DNA of 64,000 nt from Symbiodinium natans. Its lineage: Eukaryota > Sar > Dinophyceae > Suessiales > Symbiodiniaceae. The notes under the pieces are model-generated. The model made no database searches. It was given only the letters and a program-made list of their open reading frames with translations, and was not told where the DNA came from. The DNA lies in NCBI GenBank assembly GCA_905221605.1, contig CAJNDS010001112.1, positions 2,228,972-2,292,971 of the forward strand, given 5' to 3'. A program made the position numbers and the translations under genes. Positions 39,101-50,410 of this stretch are shown here, piece after piece (position 1 is the first letter of the stretch; every line of letters begins with the position of its first letter).

Positions 39101-41078
39101 ACTGTTAGAGAACTACCCACATGTCGGAGAATCCCCCCCCCCCCCCCAACAAAAAAAAAGGCACAACCATTTTTCACAAAGCAAATCCCACATGAACAGC
39201 ATACTTGATGCCGGGACCCGTCCCAAGAAGTAGCCCTTCCATGAACCGATATGGGGTTTAGGGTTTAGGGTTCAGGGTTTAGGGTTTAGGGTTTAGGGTT
39301 TAGGGTTTAGGGTTTAGGGTTCAGGGTTCAGGGTTTAGGGTTTGGGGGTTTGTTTTGGAGTTTCGGGCTTCGGGTGGCTTGTCAGGCTCGGGAAGACGAG
39401 ATGGCCCGACAGGCCGCCAAACAAGGGGTGTAGTTGTAGGGTTTGGGCTAAAATGACCCTAAACCCTAAACCCTAAACCCTAAACCAAGAGGTCAAGGGA
39501 ATAAGAAGGTTGTACACCTTACAGGTTCCCTGAATGGACTCCTACTATGGCCCAGATTCCCTTAGAGGATCTTAAGCGGGTCCCCCGAAATCAAGGCTAC
39601 AACCTTAAGGATCCAAAGCACAACCCCTAGAAAGGATCTACTTGCATATGGGCAGTTCTTTAGATTAGGGTTCCTTTTTGGGTCCGACATATCATACAGC
39701 ATCTTATGGTAAAAAAAGAACCCTAATTTCGAGAACTACATCTAAACTTCTCTCTACTTCCTAGAACTGTTTACGATAGCTACAAGCAACAAGGCGAGAA
39801 CTACCCATCAAAACTTCTCGATACTCCCCAGAACTGTTTCCTATAGCTGGCTCCAGGAGGGAGAGCCCAAGGCTGATGAGAGCCAAAGCTGGGCTCAACC
39901 CTCGCATGAACTTTAGGATTTAGGGTTTAGGGATTAGGGTTTGCTATCCCTGGGCAGGCTTGACGCTTCGAATGCCTGTGAGAGAGAGAGAGAGAGAGAG
40001 AGGGCTTAGGGTTTGAAGGCAACCTATAAGCTAGAATCAGACAGCCCTCAGGGCAATTCGGCTGGGGGCTTCCAGATCTGGTAATATTAGGTCACCTGTT
40101 GGTTGGTACACCCTCTCAGGCGAAATCAAACCCTGAACCCTAAACCCCCATCCGTCCTCAGGCAGCGTTGCGTCATGGCGTGCCGCGGCCGTCGCCACTG
40201 GAGGCCTTCGCTGGGAGATGGCTTAGGGTTTAAGTTTAGGGTTTAGGGTTTAGGGTTTAGGGATGTGAGGCTTTTTGGGGCAGTTCACTACCTTCCTGCT
40301 TAACGTTTATTTGCAACCCCTATTTATATGCCAGAACCGGCCTGCAAACCTTCCATGTTGGACTTGTACAAAGCACCAACGAAACAAACCAAACAACATC
40401 CTCGACTCAAGCTTCAACCCCTGGAACCGTATAAACCTACAAGCCGTGCTACACCCTGTAATAAGCCCTTTACCACTCTTTAAACGCCTATAAGCCCCTT
40501 TAAAACCGATAAATATAAATAAATATAAATATATATATACACACATATATATATATACACAGATATATATATATATATATACACAGATATATATATATAT
40601 ATATATATATCATATCAACCCCTAAAAGACCCGAAGTCGGCGGGAACCTCGCGCCTGCAGGTCGAACGACAGCATGCCGACATGGCGCGGCAGCGCCAGG
40701 CGCGGCTCCAGAAGGGTCATTGCTGCGTTGCGTACGTAGCCCTAAACCCTAAGCCCTGAGCCCTAAACCCTAAACCCTAAACCCAAACCCTACACCTCAC
40801 CTTGGGCGTGCAGTTTATGTAGTGGGTTAGTGTCTGTGTCTTGCGTTTTTGCCGTTTGTGCCTGAGGGGAGGGGGAAACTGGAACAAAGTGGACAGTAGG
40901 AGGAAGAGAGATCCTATGTCTTGTTCTTGGGAGTGATGGCTCCATTTGTCACCCTACAGACCCTATGTCTTGTTCTTGGGAGTGAGATCTCCATTTTTTT
41001 GGGGGTTCCGGGGTCCTCACACAGTTTGCAAGGAGATGGAACGGCAGCGGATGCAGGCGATCCAGCCCGAGCCTCAAG
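35057..41078 (+). CDS. Coiled-coil / helical protein, internal exons
   Basis: Unrecognised protein. Exons that join in phase: 35057-35121, 36006-36078, 36826-36864, 37852-37947, 38587-38639, 38721-38735, 39386-39427, 40162-40203, 40661-40715, 41025-41078. All start after AG and end at GT, GC or GA. The translation is charged and heptad-like, with pieces such as KKADETVRLVNEKLL, WKEEAEILQQEVHLMAW, AREDEMARQAAKQG and VERQHADMARQRQARLQK, running into VCKEMERQRMQAIQPEPQ across the next junction. Splice phases agree across these junctions, which is the main evidence that the islands belong together. Such proteins are common in cytoskeletal and flagellar structures, but no family is identified. Both ends are open: weaker islands upstream (31.2-34.2 kb) and downstream (42.9-50.4 kb) may belong to it. 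The 15-nt exon is the least certain. Confidence 0.6.
35139..35460 (+). repeat. Variant telomere-like array, TTTTAGGG and TTTTGGGG
   Basis: Starts as TTTAGGG and TTATTTCAGG units, then switches to octamers TTTTAGGG and blocks of TTTTGGGG. The two octamers alternate in blocks. TTTTGGGG is the ciliate-type telomere motif, but here it is only an array variant between exons. Confidence 0.93.
35706..35990 (-). repeat. Variant array of CCCTTAAA octamers
   Basis: AAACCCTT/AAAACCCTT repeats over 280 bp, an extra-T variant of CCCTAAA. It ends just before exon 36006-36078. Confidence 0.93.
36395..36484 (-). repeat. (CCCCAAA)n variant array
   Basis: About 12 CCCCAAA units in one block, following normal CCCTAAA units. 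Confidence 0.93.
36900..37099. mobile_element. Family I element split by a CCCTAAA array
   Basis: Arms GAAGGTTCATGGTACTTACT and AGTAAGTACCATGAACCTTC are perfect complements. An array of about eight CCCTAAA units (37012-37067) interrupts the right half. Confidence 0.9.
37137..37265 (-). repeat. (CCCTAAA)n array
   Basis: About 18 units, nearly perfect, between exons 36826 and 37852 of the coiled-coil gene. Confidence 0.95.
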
Positions 41079-41152
41079 GACGCTGAAGGTTTGGGTTTTA
41101 AAGTTGAGGGGCTAGGGTTTAGTGTTTAGGGTTTAGGATTTAGGGTTTAGGG

Positions 41153-41335
41153 TACATCCTGAACCAATCGCGGCGTGTGCTGTATGATGTTGTGGCTTCA
41201 CCAATGGACACGATCCCGGCAGATGTTTCTCATGCTCAAGGGTATCTGTATGAGCTTGATGTGTTGGTCTCGTTTTTTGAGTGTCCAGTTGCTCCTGACG
41301 AGTGGTTGCGAGCTGTCGCTGAGAAGGCATTATAG
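41153..41335 (+). CDS. Orphan ORF, T-rich codons, ends TAG
   Basis: 61 codons open from YILNQSRRVLYDVVASPMDT through GYLYELDVLVSFFECPVAPD to EWLRAVAEKAL and TAG. Protein-like, but with GTT/GCT/TCT-type codons unlike the GC-rich exons around it, and starting right at a TTTAGGG array. Another frame (41175-41417) is also open. It may be a fragment of a foreign or mobile gene, or an exon of atypical composition. Confidence 0.35.
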   Translation, partial: YILNQSRRVLYDVVASPMDTIPADVSHAQGYLYELDVLVSFFECPVAPDEWLRAVAEKAL

Positions 41336-41774
41336 ACTTCTTCGTGTGATTTGGCACCGCCGTGCAGCGATTGTACTATCACACTCACCTCTGAGGCAGT
41401 GGCATGGCGGGTTTTAAAGGGTACCAGCGTAACCAGCGTTTGGGGCTTGTATGGTTCTTGATTCAGGGCTTATGGATTGTTTGGAGAGTCTCGAAGCCCA
41501 GTTGCAAGAGGGTTTATCAGGTTTATAGGCGGCTCATACCCAACCCTTGGGCCCTTGGAGGGTCTAAAAAGTAGACCCCAATAGTACCCTACACTACTAT
41601 TGGGTCATTCTTAGGAACCCTTAAAGGGATCTACTTTTTGGATGCTCCCAGGGCTCTGGGTAGGGCATGTAGAACCCTAAACCCTAAACCCTCAACCCTA
41701 GTCTAGAGGGTGTAAGAATGTGCTTGTAGGGTTCGCATGGATTAGAGACCCCGGACCCCCGAAGGGCCCTCACC

Positions 41775-42044
41775 TCGGGGACCAACTGATCCCCCAAAAT
41801 CGGGATGATATAGACCCTCCAGGTTTAGGGTTTAGGGTTTTGGGGTTTAGGGTTTAGGGTTTAGGGTTTAGGGTTTAGGGTTTAGGTGTGAGACCTGGAT
41901 GCAAAAGGGTCTAGGGTTTAGGGTTCAAGCACCCCAAATTTGGGATCATGTACCCTATTCTGCTATAATTCCTACTAGTTTATAGTCCCTTCTCGGGTAT
42001 GTGAACCATAAGCCCTTTCAAGGTTCATGTGGTCCCCAAAGTAG
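41775..42044. mobile_element. Family A element interrupted by TTTAGGG array
   Basis: Left end CTCGGGGACCAACTGATCCC, right end AGGTTCATGTGGTCCCCAAAG. A telomere-like array (41821-41885) splits the interior. A similar, shorter A copy lies at 38180-38279 and a one-sided one at 32943-33028. Confidence 0.65.
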
Positions 42045-42976
42045 GGGTTTAAGGCAGAGGGTGGAGGCCTATGACATAAGCGGTTCAGCCCTGAGCGGCA
42101 ACCTACATTGACCCCAAACCTAAGACCAGTGTCCCTAAACCCCAAACACGAATTTGTTTTAGGGTTTAGGGTTTAGGGTTGAGGGTCAAGTGTGTGTGAG
42201 TAGTTTGCTTGCTGGGCCGGGTCAGGGGTCGAAAGGGTTTGGGTGTAACAACAAAAGAGGGTTTATGGTTTAGGGTTTAGGGTCTAGGGGGGTGCCATAA
42301 AGCCAAAGAAACACGGGCACCCTACTGATTCTCAGCTTGTGGGTTTAGGGTTTTGGGCTGCCACAAGAAGCCCTGTACTAGTAAGGGGGGAAAACGAGAA
42401 GACCACAGACTTTTCCATGAAAACAGAGATCTGCCCAGGTGGGGTCGGCATTTAGTCCAACCGATTCCGTCGATGCAGTCTGGAGCCCAGGTAAGGGTTT
42501 AGGGTTAGGGGTTGAGGGTTTAGGATTTGGGGTTTAGGGTTTAGGGTTTACATGTCAGATTACAGGGTTTAGGGTTTAGGGCTTTGGGCTTGGCAGGGTC
42601 TTAGTTTAGGGCCTTCAGGAGCGTTAGGAATATGTGTTGCGGCCTCAGGTTCGCAAGGCACATGCCCTCAGCCTCCATTTCAGGGAGCTCTTTCGTCAAC
42701 CCGAGAAACCCTCTCAGCCGAGAAGAACATTTGAGGTCGGAGGCCATTTGGGTCCTCCTGGTTGAGCCTGTGAACCGTAAGTATACCTAATCAGCCCCTC
42801 ATCTCCTAACAGGGTTTAGGGTTTAGGGTTTAGGGTTTAAGGTTTAGGTCTGCCTCCTTTTTTGAGAGGTAGGGTTTAGGGTTTAGAGGTTCAGGGTTTA
42901 GGGGTTTAGGGGTTTGAGGTTTCGGGTTTAGGGTTCAGGGTTTAGGGCTAGGAGCTTGGGCCCTGGGCCCTTGCAG

Positions 42977-43048
42977 ACTTGAACTTCAAAACGCCCAATC
43001 CCGGGCTCAACCTCAAGTTCTGAGACAGCCCCCTGGTCGGGGCCTGAA
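42977..43048 (+). CDS. Exon-like island, possible coiled-coil gene continuation
   Basis: After TTGCAG: LELQNAQSRAQPQVLRQPPG, ending at a GC donor. A second frame gives DLNFKTPNPGLNLKF and a TGA at 43021-43023, which could instead be a C-terminus. Confidence 0.3.
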
Positions 43049-43183
43049 GCCGCTCAAGTGTTGAACCTTAAGTGGTTTAGGGTTTAGGGTTTAGGGTTTA
43101 GGGTTTAGGGTTTAGGGCCCAGACCCTAGCCCTTTGAGCCCTTGAGGCTGCACCACGCTTCGGTCGGATTGTTTTTTGAGGCT

Positions 43184-43292
43184 CCCAAAGGGCCCAATAC
43201 CCCTTAAGGAATATTGCTGAACTTATAAAAGGGATCCTTAGTATGATTTAAGGGTATATTTCCCTTAATGAAGAGGTATTGGGCTCTTTGGG
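43184..43292. mobile_element. Inverted-repeat element, family B
   Basis: Arms CCCAAAGGGCCCAATACCCC and GTATTGGGCTCTTTGGG; same centre as the other copies. It ends 19 nt before the island at 43312. Confidence 0.88.
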
Positions 43293-43311
43293 TTCTTGCC
43301 TCCGAAATCAG

Positions 43312-43511
43312 CGGCCGCCAAAGCCTACGCCGCCAGAGAAGAGCTCCTTGAAAGCGCGAGAATCGTTCCACAGCACCCCCAGAAGCACGCAACGCAACAC
43401 ATAGCACCAAAGGCCCTAAACCCTAAACCCTAAACCCTACATATACTCAGTCGCCTGCTTAAGGGCGAGTTCCCGGCCACCGCCGCCACCGGAAGAGACT
43501 CAGCCCGGGAC
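43312..43511 (+). CDS. Two exon-like islands
   Basis: 43312-43386 after AATCAG reads AAKAYAAREELLESARIVPQ and onward, with an AA|GC donor. 43464-43511 after TTAAG reads GEFPATAATGRDSARD. Both are GC-rich and hydrophilic and separated by a CCCTAAA stretch. Unknown product. The first begins 20 nt after an inverted-repeat element. Confidence 0.4.
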
Positions 43512-43762
43512 CCAAACGATGTTACAAGGATCACATTGAGGATTTAGGGTTTGGGGTTTAGGGTGTTTTTTTTTTTTGTGAGGGTTTAGGGTGTAGAGTT
43601 TTGGGTGTTTTTTTGTGAGGGTTTTCTGTGTGGAGTGTAGCGTTTTGAGGGTTTAGGGTGGTTATGGCTGTGACTTTGATTCAGGGAAGCTTCGCTGATA
43701 TGAGTGCTCCAGACCCCGAAACCCTGACGCCCAACTCCGAAACCCGGGGCTGGCCTCCACGG

Positions 43763-43918
43763 GTTTAGGGTTTAGGGTTTAGGGTTTAGGGTTAGGGTTT
43801 AGGGTTTAGGGTTTAGGGTTTAGGGTTTAGGGTTTAGGGTTTAGGGTTTAGGGTTTAGGGTTTAGGGTTTAGGGTTTAGGGTTTGGGGTTTAGGGTTTAG
43901 GGTTTAGGGTTTAGGGTT
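43763..43918 (+). repeat. Longest clean (TTTAGGG)n array
   Basis: About 22 units with one 6-mer and one TTTGGGG interruption. Confidence 0.96.
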
Positions 43919-44428
43919 TGGTCCAAAGCCTAAACCCCAAGAGCCCCCCTAAGTGGGCATGTGTGCTGAAATCATTCCCTCTTTCTGGGGAGCGAGTCGT
44001 GCCCTGTAAACCTGAACCCCTTGTGAGCCCAATCCCCAAAAGCCTAGGGGTCCATGTACCATACTCTGATATACTTGGGCCCAAAGGTCCCTATGTGGGA
44101 GATACTTTAAGGCCCTAAATAGTCACATTCCCCCCTTAGGGCCCATGTAAACCCTGAAAGTTTCAAAGTCCTAAACCCCACGCACTGCGGCCTCAGCGGC
44201 CCTCACAAGCCCTACACCCTTAGAAGCCCCCCCTAATCCTCACAACCCCTTAAACCCTTCAGCGCTGAACCCTAACCTAAACATCACAACCCCCCCGAAT
44301 CCCTTAAGCCCCTAAACCCCAATCTACCCCTTAAACCCCTTAACCCTAAACCCTAAAACCCTAAAACCCTAAAACCCTAAACCCTAAACCCTAAACCCTA
44401 AACCCTAAACCCTAAACCCTAAACCTTA

Positions 44429-44429
<1 letters not shown>

Positions 44430-44469
<40 letters not shown>

Positions 44470-44472
44470 AAG
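44430..44472. repeat. C(n)A(n) composite tract
   Basis: About 29 C followed by 12 A. The same C-then-A junction occurs at 6589-6632, 28760-28792, 30829-30862, 36638-36665, 39127-39159 and 48437-48457. Confidence 0.95.
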
Positions 44473-44489
44473 TCCTAAAGGTGGTCCAG

Positions 44490-44541
44490 GGTTCCACCGC
44501 CCGGCGCCTCTGCGGCCGAAGTGCAGAGCCCCATTGTCACG
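44490..44541 (+). CDS. Exon-like island
   Basis: GTCCAG acceptor, VPPPGASAAEVQSPIVT, ACG|GTAGG donor. A proline/alanine-rich linker. It directly follows a long C/A tract. Confidence 0.35.
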
Positions 44542-44667
44542 GTAGGATTCGAGGGGTTGAGGGCACGATAGGGTTTAGGGTTTAGGGTTTAGGGTTTAGG
44601 GTTTAGGGTTTAGGGTTTAAGGGCGGCCAGCAAGGTTTAGGGTTTAGGGTTTCTAGGGCCTAAACCC

Positions 44668-44770
44668 ATATCTTCCAAAACCCCTTAGTTAAGGAATATA
44701 CCCTGATTCGCAATAAGGATCCTTAGTATAAATTAGGGTATATTCCTATTCAAGGGGTTTTGGAAGATAT
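44668..44770. mobile_element. Inverted-repeat element, family B-prime
   Basis: Perfect arms ATATCTTCCAAAACCCCTTA and its complement CAAGGGGTTTTGGAAGATAT around AAGGATCCTTAG. The centre resembles family B but the ends differ, so the ends have been replaced or have diverged. Confidence 0.9.
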
Positions 44771-45329
44771 GGGGACTAAAGTCAGAAAATGGAAGTGGGG
44801 GGGGGGGGGGGGGGGGTGCTCCCCGGGTGTTGCACTTCCTGTGCTTCAGTTCGAATATCCATGGTTGAACCACCTGGTTTACTGTTTAGGGTTTAGGGTT
44901 CAGGGCCATGAGGTCTTCCACACACACACACACACACTTTCGCTCCAGATTTACCACTTCCAAAGCCAAGGCACCGGGTGTCCAACATGTGGACTGCATG
45001 TCAGAGCTGTTGATGTATATTCAGGGTACAAGTTAGGATGGACAACAGCGACGATGAAACTTTGCACAGCGACGACGACGATTCATAATCCACATATCAC
45101 TTTGCAGCAGGTACAGGAAGGTGATCAGCCTTCCCTTCCCATGTCACTGGTAGCTTCTTTGGACACCGTCATGCTGTGTCCCCCTGCTCGTACCTGTAGA
45201 GTTTGGACCGAAGGCACTAGTGGTAAATTTCTTGTTGTACACACACCCACACACACACACGCCCCAACACCAACCAAACAACTTCTGGTACAAGACACGA
45301 GGGTGTTGCAAGATCTTGGCCTTTAAAGC

Positions 45330-47100
45330 TTCCAGCGAGGGTTTCCTTTGACGCCTGCTGGCTGTGCCTCTCCTATATCCCTCAACCCCTCATTCCCAAT
45401 AGGCTCCAAACAGGCCAAAGTAGTTATAATTTACAGGCTTTAGACCCCAATGTAGTTATTACTTGTATGCTTGGAGCCCTAGGGAATGTCTCAATCTTTG
45501 GAGCCCCTCACAGGATCCCCAAGACCCTACGCCCTGAGAGGCTGTTTTTTGGCCCGTAAAATCCTTAAACCCCCAAGCACTCCTCAACGTGCCCAACCCT
45601 AGATCACTGTCCCCGTTTAGGGTCTAGGGTCTAGGCTTTAGGCTTTAGGCTTTAGGCTTTAGGCTCAGGGGTTTAGGGTTTAGGGTGACGTGAGACAGGT
45701 TGCGTCACTTTTTTGGATGGAGGGGACTGATCTGGGAGCGCATGGCTCTTGCTACTCAGTCTTGGTGGAGTTTGGAGTTGCGTTAGTACAGTAGGGTTTT
45801 GGGTTATGGGTTGAGGGCCTTCTGCGAGGGCGAGGATTGCAACCCGAAAGCCTACAAACGAGCTAGCAACCTGGTAGCCAGTGGTACCCAACCACAGAAA
45901 ACCCTAAAAACCCTAAAAAACCCTGTCAAGCCTAAGCCTTACAAACCTCCATAAATCCCATAAGGCCCTATACGACCCTGTAAACCCCAAAAAAGGACCT
46001 TACAAACCCTATCAAGGCCTCGAAGCCCATACGCCACGCCAGGACCAATATTCCCCCCTATACGAACTGTCCTCAATAGAGATTAAGTACCCCTTGTCCC
46101 TATTCGGGACTGTTAGTACAAGGGAATAGAGATTATAGTGCCCCTTGTCCCTGCTAAGGACTGTTAGCACAAGGGGGATACATCCCAACATCAACCTAAC
46201 AAGGCCCAATGAACCCCGTGCCAAATTCCTTCTTGGCTCTCGTGAGCTCCTGAACTAGAGTCGGCCCTGGGTGCGGATCCCGCCGTGTGGCGGCGCAGCG
46301 GTTCGCCGCCGCAGCTCGCTTTGTTCTTCTTGAGGAGGTTCGGTTTTTTTTCCTAAACCAGCTGCGCAAAAAGGAGTTGTTTAAGGGTAAAACCTCAGAA
46401 TTTTCAGGGTTACGGGTTTTGAATGTGAGTCGGGTGGTGCCCCAAGTAGGCAAGAGGGCCAATGTACATCTCATGCTGTAGCCCGTCATCCGCCAGTAGT
46501 ATTCAGTGCGGGCCGTTTGTTTCTCGCTTTGATCTCCATGCACAGGCTCTTACAAGGATGTGGGTGCAAGGATGTGGATGCTGATTCATTGGCCCTGGAG
46601 GTCCTAGGGTTCAGGGTTGAGGGTTGAGGGGGTTGTTCTCCAGAGGCTCCAGTAGGCATGGGCGTGCCAACTACCGGGCCGAAATCGTTATGTGCATGGA
46701 GCTTACAGGTGTCCAAGTGGGCGTCCCCGCCGCCCTCGATCAACCCTAACCTTACGGGTCTGTGTATACCTACATAGTGCATACTTGGTCCTTAAAGGGG
46801 TTTCTATCTAGTAGCTTTAGGGTTCAAGTATATACTACATACCCAAAGAATCCTAAGTACCTATTATGGGGGGACACTCACCTTAACCATAATAGTCATT
46901 TCTATTATAGAAACCCCTACTTTGTACTATGTAGGTACTTAGGACCCTTTGGGCTAGGTACTCCAAATACAGGCTTTAGACCCCAATGTAGGTATCATTT
47001 GTATACTTGGAGCCCTAGATTAACCTTAAAGGCCCATGTACCTATGTAGCTATATACTTGAACCCTAAAGCTAGATAGATAGAAACCCCTTGGGCTATTT
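45330..47100. other. Interval of overlapping TIR elements, no supported gene
   Basis: Contains F-type (45399-45489, 46963-47024), C-type (46050-46176) and D-type (46745-46860, 47030-47112) elements. One + frame at 46287-46481 (AAQRFAAAARFVLLEEVRFF and onward) is protein-like but lacks splice edges, and a minus frame overlaps it. Confidence 0.4.
46050..46176. mobile_element. Family C elements in tandem
   Basis: TTCCCCCCTATACGAACTGT, then two copies of GACTGTTAG(T/C)ACAAGGG with CCCCTTGTCCCT between, ending CATCCC. A second copy, with an AT microsatellite inside, lies at 47994-48262; one-sided copies are at 250-350 and 28871-28920. Confidence 0.75.
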
Positions 47101-47132
47101 GGACCTTTAGGGTTATGAAGCGCAAGCTTCAG

Positions 47133-47211
47133 GCTACGCCTGCATGCTGCGAACGCTCACAGCGTCGCTCCTCACACTGTCGTTTGCCAACCATGTCGAG
47201 GCTGCTATCGA
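47133..47211 (+). CDS. Exon-like island, hydrophobic
   Basis: Between TTCAG and ATCGA|GTTTAGGG, open as YACMLRTLTASLLTLSFANH then VEAAI. One possible membrane or buried helix. The donor is a telomere-like repeat. Family unknown. Confidence 0.4.
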
Positions 47212-47410
47212 GTTTAGGGTTTAGGGTTTAGGGTTTAGGGTTTAGGGTTTGGGGTTTGGGGTTTGGGGTTTGGGTTCCAATAATGGCAAAATCCCTGAGC
47301 AGGTTCACAAAAGGGGCGTAGAACCCAAAGGCTCCAAGTAGCCCAAAGTACTTGTAGTTTTGTTTACAGACTTTAGACCCCAATGTAGACATTTTTGTAT
47401 GCTTGGAGCC

Positions 47411-47538
47411 CTACAAGGAGGGGCCCCCTTACTATACTAACTATAGTTCAGGGACTTATAACCTAAGTTAGGATCATTATAACCCATTTTAGGGTATTTA
47501 TTACTCTACTTATAACTTGGGGGGGCCCCTCCTTGTAG
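47411..47538. mobile_element. Inverted-repeat element, family G, second copy
   Basis: CTACAAGGAGGGGCCCCCTT ... GGGGGCCCCTCCTTGTAG; about 85-90% identical to the copy at 11159. It abuts an F element (47321-47412). Confidence 0.92.
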
Positions 47539-48054
47539 GGGCGTCGAAGGTAGCTAAATCCTCCATGCTTCAAGGGGCAACCTTGGCCAGCTAGGTGCCA
47601 TACCCCGATACACAGGGTTTAGGGCTTGGGGTTTAGGGTCTAGGGTTTAGGGTTTGGGGTTTAGGGATCACGGCTGATGGTTTCTTCCTGTTTGTCGTCT
47701 CAGTAGTAGAGTAGGGACCCTTTAACCTTTTTGGGGTATTCCGTTCCTTTTATAGTCCCCAGGTTATAGCCAGGTAAGTTCCCCAAGGATACTGGACAAC
47801 TAAGTTACGTTGTAGTGCATTGTGGTAGTGCCGGCCCATTCGGCTGTTTCAAGAAGCAAGAGTGAGGGACATATCATCAGCGTGACATGTCTATTTGAGT
47901 GAATTTGCAATGCTTGGCCCCCGAACCCTACAACCCTATAACCCCTGAACCCTGAAACATCGCATTGTCTTCGACCTGTAACAAAACAAATTGGGATGTC
48001 CCCCCCCTTATACTAGCAGTCCGTACCAGGGATTCTAGCACCCCCTACTAAAAT

Positions 48055-48090
<36 letters not shown>

Positions 48091-48281
48091 AGGAGCTGTT
48101 AGAACAAAAAGGGTGATCATACCCCAACTGTTGATACCTTGGCAGCCCTCAATAGGGATTGTAGCACCCCTTCTATAATCCCTACCTTAGGGTTTAGGGT
48201 TTCGGGTTTCGGGTTAAGGGTTTAGGGTTTAGGGTTTAAGGTTTAGCGACTGTTAAGGGGAATACCCCAACCGTTTTGCAG

Positions 48282-50410
48282 GTCATCGACATGTACCGGG
48301 CAATGCAGAAGCCCAGCTCAGGCAAGCCCTGGGTGTTGGGAAGCCTGCAAACTTGCCCCAGAGCCTGGGCCGACCCCGGGCCCTGTACTACTTCTTACGG
48401 TTTAAGGTTTAGGGTTTAGGCTTTTGTGCTTAAGACCCCCCCCCCCAAACAAAAAAAGTGTGTATATATGTATATATATATATATAAGGTAGTAATCCCT
48501 ATATTGCCTCTGTATGGAATCGATTTTTTGAGGGTTCCCAAGCACATAGTAGCATAGCCCTAGTGATATAGTGACATTTCAAAGGGGGGAAAACCCTAAA
48601 ACCAAGCTCTAAGTCCTAACCCTAAACTCTAAACCCCTAAACCCTGAACCCTAACTTCCTTCGCCTCTGCTTTTCTTACGTAGCTGGCGTTGGGTTAAGG
48701 ACACTTGGCCTCGAAGAGAAGGCTTAGGGTTTAGGGTTTAGGGTTTAGGGTTTAGGGTTTAGGGTTTAGGGTTTAGGGTTTAGGATTCAGCTCGGGATTC
48801 GGAAGTTGTGAGCTTGGCAGAGAGCTGTTTTTTGAGGGCTCTTGGGCTGCTGACATGGTTAGTCCTCTAGATGAGGGTCCTTTTTTGGGGTCACCTAAAT
48901 AAGAGGGGCCGCCTCATAACGACTACCCCAAGAGGTACCATATTTTACAGCAGTGACCATATGTAGGTACCCAGACCTAAACCCTAAACCCTAAACCCTA
49001 AACCCTAAACCCTAAACCCTAAACGCAGGTAACGAGACCAACAAGGTGCAAAACAACAACATGGCAGAGGCTTGTTCGCACCTGGCTGTTCTCCTACGGC
49101 TCCTTTTTTTTTGGTTGCTTGGGGTTTAGGGTTTAGGGTTGAGGGTTTAGGGTTTAGGGTTAGTCTTGGGGCTTGGGTTAGGGTTTTAAGGGGCTGGTTC
49201 TAGAGAGAGTGCAGAAATGGTCGCTGATTCTGAGGGGCCGGCCTGCACTAGGAAGCCAGAAGGACATGAGAACGAGATCTGCCTTGGGGGTTTCTGCATG
49301 CCGTGCGGTGATGGTTTAGGGTTTAGGGTTTAGGGTTTAGGGTTTAGGGTTTAGGGTTTAGGGTTTAGGGTTTAGGGTTTAGGGTTTAGGGTTTAGGGTT
49401 TAGGGTTTAGGGTTTAGGGTTTAGGGTTTAGGGCGGTAGGGTTTAGGGTGGTAGGGTTTAGGGTTTAGGTTGTCCTAAGGATGTGCTGGGCACCCTCCGG
49501 TATATCCACACGGACCGTGCGGGGCCATGGCTTGACTCTGGAGGTTCAGGGCTTCGGGACTCTGGTGCTTGAGAACTGGCTGCAAGACTTTGGCTGTGCA
49601 TCAGTTCTTTAACGTTTCGGGTTCAGGGCTTAGGGCTTAGGGCTTGGGGTTTAGGGTTTAGGGTTGGGATACAGCGGTTCCTCCCGTTTAGGGATTCAGG
49701 GTTTAGGGTATAGGGTTTTGGACAAAGATGTCCTTAAATCCTTTATACAGTTGATCGATTATACAGACATGCATATGTAGGCGGGCTGTAGACCAGAAGG
49801 CAGTGCCTCTGTTCAGGAGCAAGAGCTATCTCCGAGAATCTAATTAGTTTGCTCGTAGGTCACCTTCAAGCTTTTTGGGGTAGTCTAATCCCCTTATCAT
49901 CCCAAAGGTTAACCTTTAACTCCCCCAGGTTACTGGACAACCCCTAAACCCTAAACCCTAAATCCTAAATCAAGAAGTCGGAAAGCTCGAAGCGGAGTCG
50001 TTGAACACCAAGATCAACTGTTGGGAAAGGGGGAGGGGTTTAGGGTTTAGGGTTTAGGGTTTAGGGTTTAGGGTTTAGGGTTTAGGGTTTAGGGTTTTAG
50101 GGTTTTAGGGTTTTAGGGTTTTAGGGTTTAGTTCGGTCCGTTTCACCCCCTCAACCCGACCCCGCAGGCTCATGAGCAGACAAGGCTGGGCTACGAAGGC
50201 TCTTTGTAGACGAACGTCGTAGATGTTTGCAGCCTCATCCCACTGTTTCGTCTACATGCCAGAAGACTACATAAGTCACTCCAGATGGCGAAGTCAATCC
50301 CTCAGCTCAAAAAGCAATGCGCCCTGAACCCGATCTCTGGATGCACGCAGGAGGTGATCGTTGAGCATGCCCAGGGCGACCCTGACCGAACCGAGAGGAC
50401 TGCAACTTGA
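48282..50410 (+). CDS. 3' exons of an unidentified gene, ending in TGA
   Basis: Five exon-like segments join in phase: 48282-48321 (VIDMYRAMQKPSS), 49029-49079 (NETNKVQNNNMAEA), 49480-49529 (DVLGTLRYIHTDRAGP), 50168-50198 (LMSRQGWATK) and 50351-50410 (EVIVEHAQGDPDRTERTAT, stop TGA 50408-50410). Donors are GC in each resolvable case and acceptors are CAG or AAG. The product is hydrophilic with no recognised domain. It may be the C-terminus of the coiled-coil gene upstream or a separate gene. The 50168 exon has a second open frame, so it is less certain. Confidence 0.5.
49315..49468 (+). repeat. (TTTAGGG)n array
   Basis: About 17 units followed by GTAGGG-type interruptions. It ends next to the acceptor of exon 49480-49529. 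Confidence 0.95.

Noticed and set aside
44760-45326. 188-codon ORF
   Set aside because: The longest ORF outside the minisatellite, but it runs through a poly-G tract, a TTTAGGG unit and CA microsatellites, with no domain or splice structure. Probably chance.
46196-46543. 115-codon minus ORF
   Set aside because: Overlaps a competing + frame, has no splice edges and no recognisable family.
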